A stretch of 62,808 nt of DNA from Betaproteobacteria bacterium HGW-Betaproteobacteria-16 (GCA_002840835.1 PHCQ01000026.1:1-62808); one strand, 5' to 3'. Numbered from the stretch's first letter, positions 42,746-52,132 are shown. The notes: generated by a model from the letters alone, not told the origin. Made by a program: numbers and translations.

Positions 42746-44431
42746 TTACATGCCCGCGTAGTTGGGGCCACCGCCCCCTTCGGGTGTGACCCACACGATG
42801 TTTTGCGTCGGGTCCTTGATGTCGCAGGTCTTGCAATGCACGCAGTTCTGCGCATTGATCTGCAGGCGGTCGGTGTTGTCTTCGTTCTTCACGAACTCGT
42901 ACACACCGGCCGGGCAGTAGCGGCTTTCCGGACCGGCGAACTTCGCCAGGTTGATCTGCACTGGCACGCTGGCGTTCTTCAACGTGAGGTGGGCAGGCTG
43001 GTGCTCTTCGTGGTTGGTGTTGGACACGAACACGCTGGAGAGCTTGTCGAAGGTGAGCTTGCCGTCGGGCTTGGGGTAGCTGATCTTCGGCATCTCCGCC
43101 GCGGGGCGCAGTTTTTCATGGTCAGGCGTGGTGTTGTGCAGTGTCCAGGGCGGGCTGCTCACGCCTACCTTGGGCAGGAACCAGTGCTCCACGCCGGTCA
43201 TGAGCTTGCCCAGCAGCGGGCTCTTCTTGAACCAGTTCTTGAAGTTGCGGTACGTCCACAACTCTTCATGCAGCCAGCTCTTCTCGAACTTCTGCGTGAA
43301 GTCGCTGAGTTCGTCGCTGCTGCGGCCGGCCGTCACCGCCTCAAAGGCCGCTTCGGCACAGAGCATGCCGCTCTTGATGGCCGCATGGCTGCCCTTGATG
43401 CGCGCGGCATTCAGGAAGCCGGCATTGCAGCCCACCAGCGCGCCGCCGGGGAAGGTCAGCTTGGGCAGCGCCTGGGGGGTGCCGTTGTTCAGTGCGCGCG
43501 CGCCGTAGCCCAGGCGCTTGCCGCCTTCGATGTGCGCCTTGATGCTGGGGTGGGTTTTCCAGCGCTGCATTTCTTCAAAAGGCGACAGCCAGGGGTTCTG
43601 GTAGTCCAGGCCCACCACCAAGCCCAGCGTGACCTTGTTGCCTTCGAGGTGGTAGAGGAAACCACCGCCAAAGGTGTCGGCGTCCATGGGCCAGCCGGCG
43701 GTGTGCACCACCAGGCCGGGTTTGGCTATGTCCGCCGGAATTTCCCAGAGCTCCTTGATGCCGATGGCGTAGGTCTGTGCGTCCTTGCCCTCGGTGAGCT
43801 TGAACTTCGCGAGCAACTGCTTGCCCAGGTGGCCACGTGCCCCTTCGGCAAACACGGTGTATTTGGCGTGCAGCTCCATGCCGATCTGGAAACTGTCGGA
43901 AGGCTCGCCGTCCTTGCCCACGCCCAGGTTGCCGGTGGCCACGCCCTTGACCGAGCCGTCGTCGTTGTAGAGCACTTCGGCGGCGCTGAAGCCCGGGAAG
44001 ATCTCCACGCCCAGCGCTTCGGCCTGCTCGCCCAGCCACTTGGTGACCGCGCCCAGGCTGATCACGTAGCAACCGTCGTTGTGGAAGTTGCGCGGCATCA
44101 GCCAGTCGGGCGTGCGCGTGGCGCCGGTTTCGCTGAGCACCAGCAGGTCGTCTCCGGTCACGGGCTGGTTCAGAGGTGCGCCCAGCTCCTTCCAGTTCGG
44201 GAACAGTTCGGTGATCGCCTTCGGGTCCATCACCGCGCCGCTGAGGATGTGTGCACCTGGCTCGGATCCTTTTTCCAGCACACACACGTTGATCTCGCTG
44301 CCCTTTTCTGCGGCCAGCTGCTTCAGGCGAATCGCTGTGGACAGGCCCGCCGGGCCGCCTCCGACCACGACCACGTCGTATTCCATGGCTTCGCGTGGGC
44401 CGTAGGTGCTGAGGATCTCTTCAGGGGACAT
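42746..44431 (-). CDS. Electron transfer flavoprotein-ubiquinone oxidoreductase
   Basis: A 561-residue membrane-associated enzyme that takes electrons from ETF (fed by acyl-CoA and other dehydrogenases) and reduces ubiquinone. DVVVVGGGPAGLSTAIRLKQ is the FAD site (20 residues), GAHILSGAVMDPKAITELFP follows, SPLLGKLMTGVEHWF lies in the quinone region, and the C-terminal CPAGVYEFV with NCVHCKTCDIKDPTQNI gives four Cys for the 4Fe-4S cluster. The length is normal. It diverges from the SDR gene and is closed by a strong terminator. Confidence 0.96.
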   Translation of the reverse strand: MSPEEILSTYGPREAMEYDVVVVGGGPAGLSTAIRLKQLAAEKGSEINVCVLEKGSEPGAHILSGAVMDPKAITELFPNWKELGAPLNQPVTGDDLLVLSETGATRTPDWLMPRNFHNDGCYVISLGAVTKWLGEQAEALGVEIFPGFSAAEVLYNDDGSVKGVATGNLGVGKDGEPSDSFQIGMELHAKYTVFAEGARGHLGKQLLAKFKLTEGKDAQTYAIGIKELWEIPADIAKPGLVVHTAGWPMDADTFGGGFLYHLEGNKVTLGLVVGLDYQNPWLSPFEEMQRWKTHPSIKAHIEGGKRLGYGARALNNGTPQALPKLTFPGGALVGCNAGFLNAARIKGSHAAIKSGMLCAEAAFEAVTAGRSSDELSDFTQKFEKSWLHEELWTYRNFKNWFKKSPLLGKLMTGVEHWFLPKVGVSSPPWTLHNTTPDHEKLRPAAEMPKISYPKPDGKLTFDKLSSVFVSNTNHEEHQPAHLTLKNASVPVQINLAKFAGPESRYCPAGVYEFVKNEDNTDRLQINAQNCVHCKTCDIKDPTQNIVWVTPEGGGGPNYAGM

Positions 44432-44623
44432 GTCGTGGTCTCGCTCTGTGGGTTGTCAAGGCGCTGATGGGTGGCGCCATGGGGAAGCGCCAGCGCCGGA
44501 GAACGGTGGGCAGGCCTCACCGTATCGCGGGGTTGACTGTGATTCTAGTGGTCGATGCGACACAATGACTGTCACGTCCAACACGCGTTCGCAACATGGA
44601 CGCCAATTTGAGGAGCCTCTCTA

Positions 44624-45406
44624 ATGTCTTACAGCCTCGATCTATCTGGCCGGGTAGCGCTGATCACCGGTGCTTCTGGTGGCCTCGGGGAGCAGTTTGC
44701 CAAGACGCTGGCACGTGCGGGCGCTGCCGTGGTGCTGGCAAGTCGTCGGACCGATCGACTGATGGCGTTGCGGGCACACATCGAGGCCGATGGCGGGGAT
44801 GCGCATGTCGTCGCGCTCGATGTGACCGACCAGGCGTCCATCAAGGCTGCGGTGGCGCATGCCGAGACCGAAGTGGGTGCCATCGACATCCTGATCAACA
44901 ACTCCGGGGTGAGCACCACCCAGCGGCTGGTGGATGTGACGGAGGAAGACTACGACTTCATCTTCAACACCAACACCCGTGGCGCCTTTTTCGTGGCACA
45001 GGAAGTGGGCAAACGCATGCTCGCCCGTGCCAAGGGAGCCGCACCAGGGACTTTCGTGGGGGGGCGCATCGTCAACATCGCGTCGATGGCCGGTCTCAAG
45101 GTGCTGCCGCAGATCGGCGTTTACTGCATGAGCAAGGCCGCTGTGGTGCAGATGACGAAGGCCATGGCGGTGGAATGGGGCAAGTTCGGCATCAATGTGA
45201 ACGCCATCTGCCCGGGCTACATCGACACCGAGATCAACCACCATCACTGGCAGACCGAGCAGGGCCAGAAGCTCATCGGCATGTTGCCGCGCAAACGTGT
45301 GGGGCAGCCGGCCGATCTGGACGCCCTGCTGGTGATGCTGTGCGCAAACGAGAGCCATTTCATCAATGGCGCCGTGATTGCCGCCGACGATGGCTTTGGT
45401 GTCTAG
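44624..45406 (+). CDS. Short-chain dehydrogenase/reductase (SDR)
   Basis: A 260-residue classical SDR. GRVALITGASGGLGEQFAKT (20 residues) holds the nucleotide-binding TGxxxGxG, LINNSGVSTTQ is the NNSG motif, IVNIASMAG gives the catalytic Ser and VYCMSKAAVVQ the Tyr-x-x-x-Lys. A basic pair in LASRRTDRL suggests NADP. The C-terminal CPGYIDTEINHHHW region resembles fatty acyl or 3-oxoacyl reductases. The ATG at 44624 has GAGGAG upstream. It diverges from ETF-QO, so a role in acyl or alcohol oxidation is plausible. Confidence 0.92.
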   Translation: MSYSLDLSGRVALITGASGGLGEQFAKTLARAGAAVVLASRRTDRLMALRAHIEADGGDAHVVALDVTDQASIKAAVAHAETEVGAIDILINNSGVSTTQRLVDVTEEDYDFIFNTNTRGAFFVAQEVGKRMLARAKGAAPGTFVGGRIVNIASMAGLKVLPQIGVYCMSKAAVVQMTKAMAVEWGKFGINVNAICPGYIDTEINHHHWQTEQGQKLIGMLPRKRVGQPADLDALLVMLCANESHFINGAVIAADDGFGV

Positions 45407-45413
45407 CTTTGAC

Positions 45414-45490
45414 TCCCCCCTGCGCCGCCTTCGGCGTCACCCCCTCAGGGGGCAACACCAGTGGCCCGGCAGAGCCGGTTCCACGGTGTT
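45414..45490 (+). repeat. 3'-end GC-rich dispersed repeat, copy 7 (after SDR gene)
   Basis: The same element in the opposite direction, CCCCCCTGCGCCGCCTTCGG then CGGCAGAGCCGGTTCCACGG. It lies 7 bp after the SDR stop codon. Because this gene is on the plus strand, the flip keeps the same orientation relative to its gene as all other copies. Confidence 0.85.
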
Positions 45491-45557
45491 TCTGGATGGG
45501 ATACTTCGCGTCGGTCAGGTTTCCGGTTTTCGTTTTTTCTTGCTTGCTTGAATTGAA

Positions 45558-46520
45558 ATGAGCAGTGTGGTGATCGATCGTCCGCTCGGGTTGCCGCCCG
45601 GGATGTGGCTGGGCATTCTGGCTGGCCTGGGGGCGGGTGCGTTCTGGGGCATGACCTTCATTGCGCCGTTGCTGGTGGAGGGCTTCAGTTCGGTGGACTA
45701 CACGGTGGGGCGGTTTGTCGCCTGCGGTGTTTTCAGCGTGATGCTGCTCGCCTGGGCCCAGTTCAAGCAACGTGCCATGGGCGGCGTAGCGGCGCGGTTG
45801 CCCACTTGGCGCCAGGCCGGTGCGGCGGTGGGCTTGAGTTTGCTGGGCTACACCGGCTACTACTTGCTGCTGGTGCTGGCCATTGCGGATGCGGGCGCTG
45901 CCTTGCCGGTGCTCATCATCGGCACCATTCCGCTGGCCATCATGCTGCTGGGCAAGCCCGCCGGCTTGCGCTGGAAGACGCTCGCGCCTGCGCTTGGGCT
46001 GACCGCACTGGGGCTGGCACTGATGATGCAGGCCACGGCCGCCGAGGTGGGTGAGGGCGGCAGTGGCCACCTCTTTCGTGGCTTGATCTACGCTGTGTGT
46101 GCCATGGCCAGCTGGACCGCTTTCGGCCTGCTGAACGCTGCGTGGCTGCGCCGGCACCCTGAAGTGAATTCCACCCTGTGGGCCAACTGGCTGGGTGTGG
46201 CGGCCGGCCTGGGGGCGCTGGTGCTCTGGATGTTCTGGGGCACTGCCTGGGCCGACCTGGTGCAGCGTCCCGGTTTCTGGCCGTTTGTGGGGGTGTGCGC
46301 CGTCACCGGCATTGGCTCGGCCTGGGTGGCTGCCGTGTTGTGGAACATGGCCAGCCGGCGGCTGAGCCCCAGTCTTGCGGGTCAACTCATCGTCAGCGAG
46401 ACGGTGTTTGGCCTGATCTATACCTTTGCCTGGAGCGGTCAATGGCCCGCACCCGTGCAGTGGGCGGCTTCTGTGCTGTTCGTGCTCGGTATCCTGGCAT
46501 CCATACGGGCCCACCGATGA
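45558..46520 (+). CDS. EamA/DMT-family transporter
   Basis: A 320-residue membrane protein with about ten helices in two EamA units. LGILAGLGAGAFWGMTFIAP (20 residues) starts unit one and AVCAMASWTAFGLLNAAWLR starts unit two; SRRLSPSLAGQLIVSETVFG is the usual late segment. It likely exports a small metabolite; the substrate is unknown. Its stop overlaps the next gene's ATG (ATGA at 46517-46520), so it is coupled to the thioesterase gene. Confidence 0.9.
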   Translation: MSSVVIDRPLGLPPGMWLGILAGLGAGAFWGMTFIAPLLVEGFSSVDYTVGRFVACGVFSVMLLAWAQFKQRAMGGVAARLPTWRQAGAAVGLSLLGYTGYYLLLVLAIADAGAALPVLIIGTIPLAIMLLGKPAGLRWKTLAPALGLTALGLALMMQATAAEVGEGGSGHLFRGLIYAVCAMASWTAFGLLNAAWLRRHPEVNSTLWANWLGVAAGLGALVLWMFWGTAWADLVQRPGFWPFVGVCAVTGIGSAWVAAVLWNMASRRLSPSLAGQLIVSETVFGLIYTFAWSGQWPAPVQWAASVLFVLGILASIRAHR

Positions 46521-46939
46521 AATTCGAACTACCCGAAAAGAAGCGCGAAGTCCACCGCATGACCATCCCTATCCGCTGGGGCGACATGGATGCCATGGGG
46601 CATGTGAACAACACGGTGTACTTCCGGTACCTGGAAACCATCCGCATCGACTGGATGCACAGCATCGGCTGCGTGCCCGACCCGCTGGGCGAGGGGCCAG
46701 TGATCGTCAACGCCTTCTGTACCTTCCACAAACAGCTGGAATTTCCGGGCGATGTGATTGCCATCATGTATGTGAGCGACACCGGCCGCAGCAGTTTCGA
46801 GAGTTGGTGCACGCTCAGCCGTGCGGACGACCCCGACATGGTGTACGCATCGGGCGGTGCCACCACCGTGTGGGTGGATTTTCCCAAGCAAAAGTCGGCA
46901 CCGATCCCTGACAAGTTGCGCCGCCACCTCGAAGGCTGA
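46517..46939 (+). CDS. Acyl-CoA thioesterase, hotdog 4HBT family
   Basis: A 140-residue hotdog-fold protein. TIPIRWGDMDAMGHVNNTVY (20 residues) is the 4HBT signature with the catalytic Asp, followed by FRYLETIRIDWM and, later, SFESWCTLSRADDPDMVYASG. It probably hydrolyses a medium or aromatic acyl-CoA in the cytosol. The ATG at 46517 overlaps the transporter stop. Longer frames reaching 46178 are shadows of the transporter gene. Confidence 0.92.
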   Translation: MKFELPEKKREVHRMTIPIRWGDMDAMGHVNNTVYFRYLETIRIDWMHSIGCVPDPLGEGPVIVNAFCTFHKQLEFPGDVIAIMYVSDTGRSSFESWCTLSRADDPDMVYASGGATTVWVDFPKQKSAPIPDKLRRHLEG

Positions 46940-46956
46940 CGGCACCGCTGCAAGCA

Positions 46957-47541
46957 TCAGGCCGCTTTGGCCTTGGGCATGCGACCCATCAGGTAGAACT
47001 CAGGGTTGGGCTGCATGCCGCTGAAGCTGGCCATTCGATTCGACAACCCGAAGAACGCGGTGATGGCCGCGATGTCCCAGGCGTCTTCATCACTGAAGCC
47101 GTGCGCGTGCAGGGCTTCAAAGTCGGCGTCTTCGATCAGGTGCGATGCCTGGCACACCTTCATGGCGAAGTCGAGCATGGCGCGCTGGCGTGGGGAGATG
47201 TCCGCCTTGCGGTGGTTCACGGCCACCTGGTCGGCCACCAGCGGCTTTTTCTCGTAGATGCGCAGAATGGCGCCGTGGGCCACCACGCAATACAGGCAGT
47301 GGTTGGCGGCGCTGGTGGTGGTCACGATCATCTCGCGGTCACCCTTGCTCAGGCCTGAATCTTCCTTGAGCATCAGCGCATCGTGGTAAGCGAAAAAGGC
47401 GCGCCATTCGGCCGGGCGGCGTGCCAGCGCCAGAAACACGTTTGGCACGAACCCCGCTTTTTCCTGTACCTCCATCACTTTGGTCTTGATGTCCTCGGGC
47501 AGGCTGTTCAGGTCGGGCAGGGGATAGCGGGGTGTGCTCAT
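46957..47541 (-). CDS. Peroxidase-related enzyme, AhpD/carboxymuconolactone decarboxylase fold
   Basis: A 194-residue protein. ANHCLYCVVAHGAILRIYEK (20 residues) contains the CxxC-x4-H site of AhpD-like peroxidases; AFFAYHDALM and AMLDFAMKVCQASHLIEDAD fit the peroxidase-related (uncharacterised) subgroup. It likely reduces a peroxide using a thiol partner. The ATG at 47541 has GGAGAC upstream; a longer frame to 47580 is not supported. It diverges from the pcaC-like gene, which has the same fold family. Confidence 0.9.
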   Translation of the reverse strand: MSTPRYPLPDLNSLPEDIKTKVMEVQEKAGFVPNVFLALARRPAEWRAFFAYHDALMLKEDSGLSKGDREMIVTTTSAANHCLYCVVAHGAILRIYEKKPLVADQVAVNHRKADISPRQRAMLDFAMKVCQASHLIEDADFEALHAHGFSDEDAWDIAAITAFFGLSNRMASFSGMQPNPEFYLMGRMPKAKAA

Positions 47542-47624
47542 GGGGGTCTCCGTTGGTAAATCGTTGGTTATCGGCGCCAAAGTTTATCCTTGCAGTCCAC
47601 TTCACACCGTCAACCGGAGCACAC

Positions 47625-48002
47625 ATGCAGGACGAACAGTACCAAAGGGGTCTGGCCACGCGCAGAGAGGTCATGGGCGATGAGTTTGTCGACCGCGCGC
47701 TGGGCAGCGCCACACCCTTCACCCAGCCCATCCAGGATCACATTTCGCGCGCGGCCTGGGGCGACGTGTGGCAGCGCGACGGCCTGGACCGCAAGACGCG
47801 CAGCCTCGTCACCGTGGCCATGCTCACCGCGCTGGGCAAGCAGCATGAGCTCAAGGGGCACCTGCGCGGCGCGCTCAACAACGGCGCCACGCCGAAGGAG
47901 TTGCAGGAGGTGCTGCTGCACGCGGCCGTGTATTGCGGCATTCCCACCGCGGTGGAGGCCTTCCGCACCGCGAGCGACGTGGTGGGCAGTGGCGACATCT
48001 GA
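47625..48002 (+). CDS. pcaC: 4-carboxymuconolactone decarboxylase-like protein
   Basis: A 125-residue protein close to PcaC: RGLATRREVMGDEFVDRALG (20 residues), HISRAAWGDVWQRDGLDRKT with the LDRKTRSL block, ALGKQHELKGHLRGALNNGA and QEVLLHAAVYCGIPTAVEAF. PcaC turns 4-carboxymuconolactone into beta-ketoadipate enol-lactone after protocatechuate ring cleavage. No other pca ring-cleavage genes lie here, so it may work with genes elsewhere or act on another lactone. The ATG at 47625 follows CCGGAG. A Bug-type binding protein gene follows on the same strand. Confidence 0.85.
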   Translation: MQDEQYQRGLATRREVMGDEFVDRALGSATPFTQPIQDHISRAAWGDVWQRDGLDRKTRSLVTVAMLTALGKQHELKGHLRGALNNGATPKELQEVLLHAAVYCGIPTAVEAFRTASDVVGSGDI

Positions 48003-48144
48003 TCGCATCCGCCAGCACCATGAAACTGGTGCTTTTCTTGCTAGCATTTCTGCACCGAAATCGGCCTGTGTGAAGGGGCCGGGTCACCCCGTGGCGAGCC
48101 ACAAGGCCGCCGTCTTCCGCTTTCAACCCATCAAGGATTTGCAC

Positions 48145-49122
48145 ATGTCCCCATCCCGTAGAACCCTGATTGGCCGTGCGCTCGCGTTGGTACTGGGCAC
48201 ATCGCTGTTCGTTTCGCCGCTGTTGGCCCAGACGCCCACCCGCATTCTGGTCGGGTTTCCGGCCGGGGGCGGCACCGACGCCATCGCCCGCATCCTGGGT
48301 GAGCGTCTCAAGGACGAACTCGGCGCCCCGGTGGTGGTGGAAAACAAGGCGGGTGCGGGCGGCCAGATCGCTGCACAGGCACTCAAAGCGGCAACGCCGG
48401 ACGGGCACACCCTTTTTCTGAGCCACGACCACAGCATCACCATCCTGCCGCTGGTGATGAAGAACCCCGGCTATGACTCAGCCAAAGACTTCGTGCCGGT
48501 GGCCGGATTTGCCACCTTCGTCAATGCCATTGCGCTCTCGGGCGGCACGCCCGCCACCAGCTTCAGCACCTATGTGGACTGGGTGCGGCAGCTGGGTGGC
48601 GGCAAGGGGGCGGTGGGCATTCCGGCGCCCGCATCCGTGCCGCAGTTCCTGGTGCAGGAGGTGGCACGCAAGAACGGCCTGGACCTGGTGGCAGCGCCAT
48701 ACCGCGGCAGCGCGCCCATGATGGCCGACATGCTGGGCAACCAGATCGCCGCCGGCGTGGCGTCCATTCCGGACTTCATTGAAAACCACAAGGCCGGCAA
48801 GTTGCGTGTGGTGGCGGTCATGGGTACCCAGCGCCAAGCTGCGATGCCCGAAGTGCCCACCTTCGCCGAGCTGGGACTGACCGGCTTTGAAGAGGCGCCG
48901 TACTACGGCTTGTTCGCGCCCGCCGGTACGCCCCAGGCCACACTGGATCGCGTGGCCGCCGCTGTGCAGAAGGCCATCGCCCAGCCCGACGTCCGCGACA
49001 AACTCACCGCCATGGGCTTGACCGTTGGCTACATGAGCGGCAAAGAACTCGGTGCGCGCGAGCAGGCTTACGGCAAGGTCTGGGCCAAAATCATCAAGGA
49101 CAGTGGCTTCCAGCCGCAGTGA
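48145..49122 (+). CDS. Tripartite tricarboxylate transporter substrate-binding protein (Bug/TctC family)
   Basis: A 325-residue periplasmic protein. RRTLIGRALALVLGTSLFVS is a signal peptide start (20 residues). The mature part has TRILVGFPAGGGTDAIARIL, VVVENKAGAGGQIAAQALK and PYRGSAPMMADMLGNQIAAG, all standard Bug motifs that grip a carboxylate. No TctA/TctB permease is near, as is common for the many Bug proteins in this group. The start at 48145 is just after an AAGGA site. Its stop is 3 bp from the stop of the convergent LuxR gene. Confidence 0.93.
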   Translation: MSPSRRTLIGRALALVLGTSLFVSPLLAQTPTRILVGFPAGGGTDAIARILGERLKDELGAPVVVENKAGAGGQIAAQALKAATPDGHTLFLSHDHSITILPLVMKNPGYDSAKDFVPVAGFATFVNAIALSGGTPATSFSTYVDWVRQLGGGKGAVGIPAPASVPQFLVQEVARKNGLDLVAAPYRGSAPMMADMLGNQIAAGVASIPDFIENHKAGKLRVVAVMGTQRQAAMPEVPTFAELGLTGFEEAPYYGLFAPAGTPQATLDRVAAAVQKAIAQPDVRDKLTAMGLTVGYMSGKELGAREQAYGKVWAKIIKDSGFQPQ

Positions 49123-49125
49123 GTG

Positions 49126-49863
49126 TCAAAGGTTCACCGCCAGGCGCGCCAGTGCGGCCCTGCGGTGAACCCCCACCTTTTCAAACACCCGTTGCAGATA
49201 GGTGCGCACGCTGGGCAGGGCAATGCCCAGTTCTCGTGCGATCTCCTTGTCGGTCAGGCCTCGCCCCACGCAGCGGGCCACGGCGGTTTCGCGGGGGCTC
49301 AGCAAGGCCATGGCCATCTCGCTTGCATCGGTGTCGGGTCGGCGCGCATCGCGTGCGCGGCGCAGTGCGGCTGCGAACGCCGGCTCGATGAATTGCAGCA
49401 GCGAGCGATCGTGCTCTGAAAATTCACGGCCAGAGCGGCCGCGCCAGATGCGCAGGTCACCCAGGGCCTGCGCACCGTCGAAGGCATGGAGGTTGATCCC
49501 CCAATGCAGGCCGTCGCGGCTGAGGAAGTCGTTGAAGAACTCACAGCGCAACAATTCACCGCGGGGCATCACCTCGCTCACCAGCGTGGCACGGCGGCGT
49601 TGTTGCAGGCGAAAGGTGATCGGATCGCGGTACTGGTACCAGGTCTCGTAGCGACTGAGGTTGCCTGGGTCCATGTTGATGGACACACCATGATCAAAAC
49701 GGCCCGTGGCTTCGTCCCATACATAGGAGGCGAAATGGTCCGCGCGGAACAGGTGCAGCAATTGCCCTCCGAGGCGGGCGCGGATGTCGTGTTCGTTCAG
49801 GTCCTGGGCCAGCAGTGCGAAGCACGTTGCCAGCTGACCTTGTGCGGTGGGACTCAATTGCAT
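49126..49863 (-). CDS. LuxR-type transcriptional regulator
   Basis: A 245-residue regulator. The C-terminal LuxR helix-turn-helix (about residues 185-240) shows LSPRETAVARCVGRGLTDKE and then IARELGIALPSVRTYLQRVF. The N-terminal 170 residues (LLHLFRADHFASYVWDEATG, EFSEHDRSLLQFIEPAFAAA) resemble a GAF-like sensor of unknown ligand; the acyl-homoserine-lactone signature is not evident. It lies between a Bug binding protein gene and, divergently, an amidase gene, either of which could be its target. Confidence 0.88.
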   Translation of the reverse strand: MQLSPTAQGQLATCFALLAQDLNEHDIRARLGGQLLHLFRADHFASYVWDEATGRFDHGVSINMDPGNLSRYETWYQYRDPITFRLQQRRRATLVSEVMPRGELLRCEFFNDFLSRDGLHWGINLHAFDGAQALGDLRIWRGRSGREFSEHDRSLLQFIEPAFAAALRRARDARRPDTDASEMAMALLSPRETAVARCVGRGLTDKEIARELGIALPSVRTYLQRVFEKVGVHRRAALARLAVNL

Positions 49864-50026
49864 GGCGGCAGGCTACCCCGGTCAAGGGCAGCGGTCAATC
49901 CGGATTGGGGAGCGGTTCGCATGATCAGCAAGTCGTGTGCCTGTGTCGTGTCATCCTTCTTTACGACAGACAGCCTGTACAAGGACGCGCAACATTGGGA
50001 TCCCACTTTTTGCCGGAGCCACAGCC

Positions 50027-51532
50027 ATGCGTCGATTCTTTGTTTCCATCTGGGTGGGCCCGCTGGTGTTGGCCGGTTGTGCCAGCACGGGCGGCCCTTT
50101 GCCCGACCTCACCGCCCTTACTGCCAGCGAGGCCGCCGCAGCGGTGTGCAGCGGGCGTGTCAGCAGCGAAGCCCTCACCCGTGCTTACCTGACCCGCGCC
50201 AAGGCCCGGACCGCGCTCAACGCGTTCGTCACACTGGACGAAGCGGGCGCCTTGACCGCTGCCCGGCAGGCCGATGCCCGCCGCGCCAGTGGTGCCCCTT
50301 GCCTGCCCCTGCAGGGCGTGCCCGTGGTGGTGAAGGACAACATTGAAGCGGCCGGCCTCCCGGCCACGGCGGGCACGCCCGCGCTGAAGGGGTTCGTGCC
50401 CAAGGTCGATGCGCCCGTGTTGCAAAAGCTGCGCGACGCAGGTGCCGTGGTGCTGGGGAAGACCAACATGCACGAACTGGCATTTGGCATTTCCGGGTTC
50501 AATGCCAACTTCAATACCGGCCCTCAGCCTGGGGTGCGAAACGCCTACGATCCATCAAAAATGTCCGGCGGGTCGTCGTCCGGCACGGCGGTGGCCATTG
50601 GTGCACGCATGGCGCCAGCCGGCCTGGGCACTGACACCGGTGGGTCCGTGCGCCTGCCATGTGCGCTCAATGGCTGCGCGTCCCTCAGGCCCACCATGGG
50701 CCGCTACGACCAGACCGGCATCGCCCCCATTTCACACACGCGCGACACCGCAGGCCCCATGGCCGTGTCCATGAATGATGTGGCGTTGCTCGACCGCGTG
50801 ATCGCCGGTGGTGATGCCGTGTCGGCCGCCAACCTGCGGGGCGTGCGCCTGGGGATGGTGCCCGAATTCATGAACAACCTCGACGCCGACACCCGGGGCG
50901 CATTTGACGCAGCGATCCGGCGCTTGCAAGCGGCCGGTGTCACCGTGGTCCCCGTGGCCATGCCCAGGCTCATGGAGCTCAACGGCCTGGTGGGATTTCC
51001 TGTGGCCATGTTTGAGGCCCACGACGACATGGTGCGCCATCTGCGCGAGCGCGGCACCGGTGTGACCCTGCAGCAACTCGTCGCGGGCATCACCAGCCCT
51101 GACGTCAAAGGCACCTACGAGGCCTTGGTGATGCCCCGCAAACTGCCCGCGCCGCCACCGGTCAACCTGGTGGATGCCGAACCGGCCTACCGCGCCGCGC
51201 TGTCCACCCACCGCCCCGCGCTCATCCGGCTGTACGCAGACACCTTCGCCCAGAACCGCCTGGATGCGCTGGTGTTTCCTACCGTGCCGCAAGTGGCTCC
51301 GGATGCAGGGCCGCAGAGCAGCAGCCTGGAGACCTTTGGCCTGTTCATTCAGAACACCGATCCCGGCAGCAACGCGGGCTTGCCCGGGGTACAGGTCCCT
51401 ATCGGCCTGGGCGCTTCCAGCCGGCTGCCCGTGGGCATGGAGCTCGATGGCCCGGCCGGCAGCGACCGCCGGTTGATGGCGCTGGGCATGGCCATCGAGC
51501 AGTTGTTGGGGCGCGTGCCGGCCGGCCGCTGA
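50027..51532 (+). CDS. Lipoprotein amidase (amidase signature family)
   Basis: A 501-residue amidase with an export signal. FVSIWVGPLVLAGCAST has a lipobox (LAGC, Cys at about residue 18), so the enzyme is probably membrane-anchored outside the cytoplasm. The amidase Ser-Ser-Lys triad is complete: VPVVVKDNIEAAG (Lys), MSGGSSSGTAVAIGARM (cis-Ser) and GLGTDTGGSVRLPCALNG (nucleophile Ser). Most bacterial amidase-signature enzymes are cytosolic, so this location is unusual. The ATG at 50027 is preferred to an extension at 49937. It is divergent from the LuxR gene. Substrate unknown. Confidence 0.9.
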   Translation: MRRFFVSIWVGPLVLAGCASTGGPLPDLTALTASEAAAAVCSGRVSSEALTRAYLTRAKARTALNAFVTLDEAGALTAARQADARRASGAPCLPLQGVPVVVKDNIEAAGLPATAGTPALKGFVPKVDAPVLQKLRDAGAVVLGKTNMHELAFGISGFNANFNTGPQPGVRNAYDPSKMSGGSSSGTAVAIGARMAPAGLGTDTGGSVRLPCALNGCASLRPTMGRYDQTGIAPISHTRDTAGPMAVSMNDVALLDRVIAGGDAVSAANLRGVRLGMVPEFMNNLDADTRGAFDAAIRRLQAAGVTVVPVAMPRLMELNGLVGFPVAMFEAHDDMVRHLRERGTGVTLQQLVAGITSPDVKGTYEALVMPRKLPAPPPVNLVDAEPAYRAALSTHRPALIRLYADTFAQNRLDALVFPTVPQVAPDAGPQSSSLETFGLFIQNTDPGSNAGLPGVQVPIGLGASSRLPVGMELDGPAGSDRRLMALGMAIEQLLGRVPAGR

Positions 51533-51551
51533 CCGCTCCCCATCAGCCTCT

Positions 51552-52124
51552 TCAGCCCGCCAGCAACCGGTGCACCAGATCCGGCGTGCTGTGCGCCTGG
51601 TACTTGCGCATCAGCCGCGCCCGGTAGATCTCCACCGTGCGCGGGCTGATACCCAGCGCTTTTCCGATCTCCTTGCTGGTCAGGCCATCCATCAGGAACG
51701 CGGCCACCTCGCGTTCACGGGCAGTGAGTTCGGCCCTGACCGTGCGGCGCGAGCTCAGGTCCTCGAAGCTCCAGATGCCGGCTTCATGGGGGGCCTCGCG
51801 GCGCAGGGCTCGACCGGTCACATGGCACCAGAAGGTTTCGCCCTTGAGTCTGCCGTCCACCCGTTTCATGATGCGATCGTCTGCGTAGGTGCCGTTGCGC
51901 CCCAGCAGTGGCGAAATGCGGGCCCCCATGCGTTCGTATTCGTCGGCACTGGGGTACAGGATCTGGAAGCTCTGGCCCAGCAACTGCTCGCGCGATGCGC
52001 CGAACATCTCGCACAGGGCCTGGTTGCAGTCGACCATGGTGCGCTGTCGGGAAAGGGCCAGACCAATCGGCGCCAGTTCGAAGGCAAGTCGGTAGTCGAT
52101 GTCCAGAGGGGCAGGGTTAGTCAT
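51552..52124 (-). CDS. PAS-LuxR transcriptional regulator
   Basis: A 190-residue regulator. An N-terminal PAS domain (about 10-125: LAFELAPIGLALSRQRTMVD, MFGASREQLLGQSFQILYPS) is joined to a LuxR helix-turn-helix (LTAREREVAAFLMDGLTSKE, then IGKALGISPRTVEIYRARLM). No kinase gene is paired with it, so it probably senses a ligand or redox state directly. It diverges from the CoA-transferase genes and a perfect palindrome lies between, so it likely controls them and perhaps itself. Confidence 0.9.
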   Translation of the reverse strand: MTNPAPLDIDYRLAFELAPIGLALSRQRTMVDCNQALCEMFGASREQLLGQSFQILYPSADEYERMGARISPLLGRNGTYADDRIMKRVDGRLKGETFWCHVTGRALRREAPHEAGIWSFEDLSSRRTVRAELTAREREVAAFLMDGLTSKEIGKALGISPRTVEIYRARLMRKYQAHSTPDLVHRLLAG

Positions 52125-52132
52125 TACGGCAA

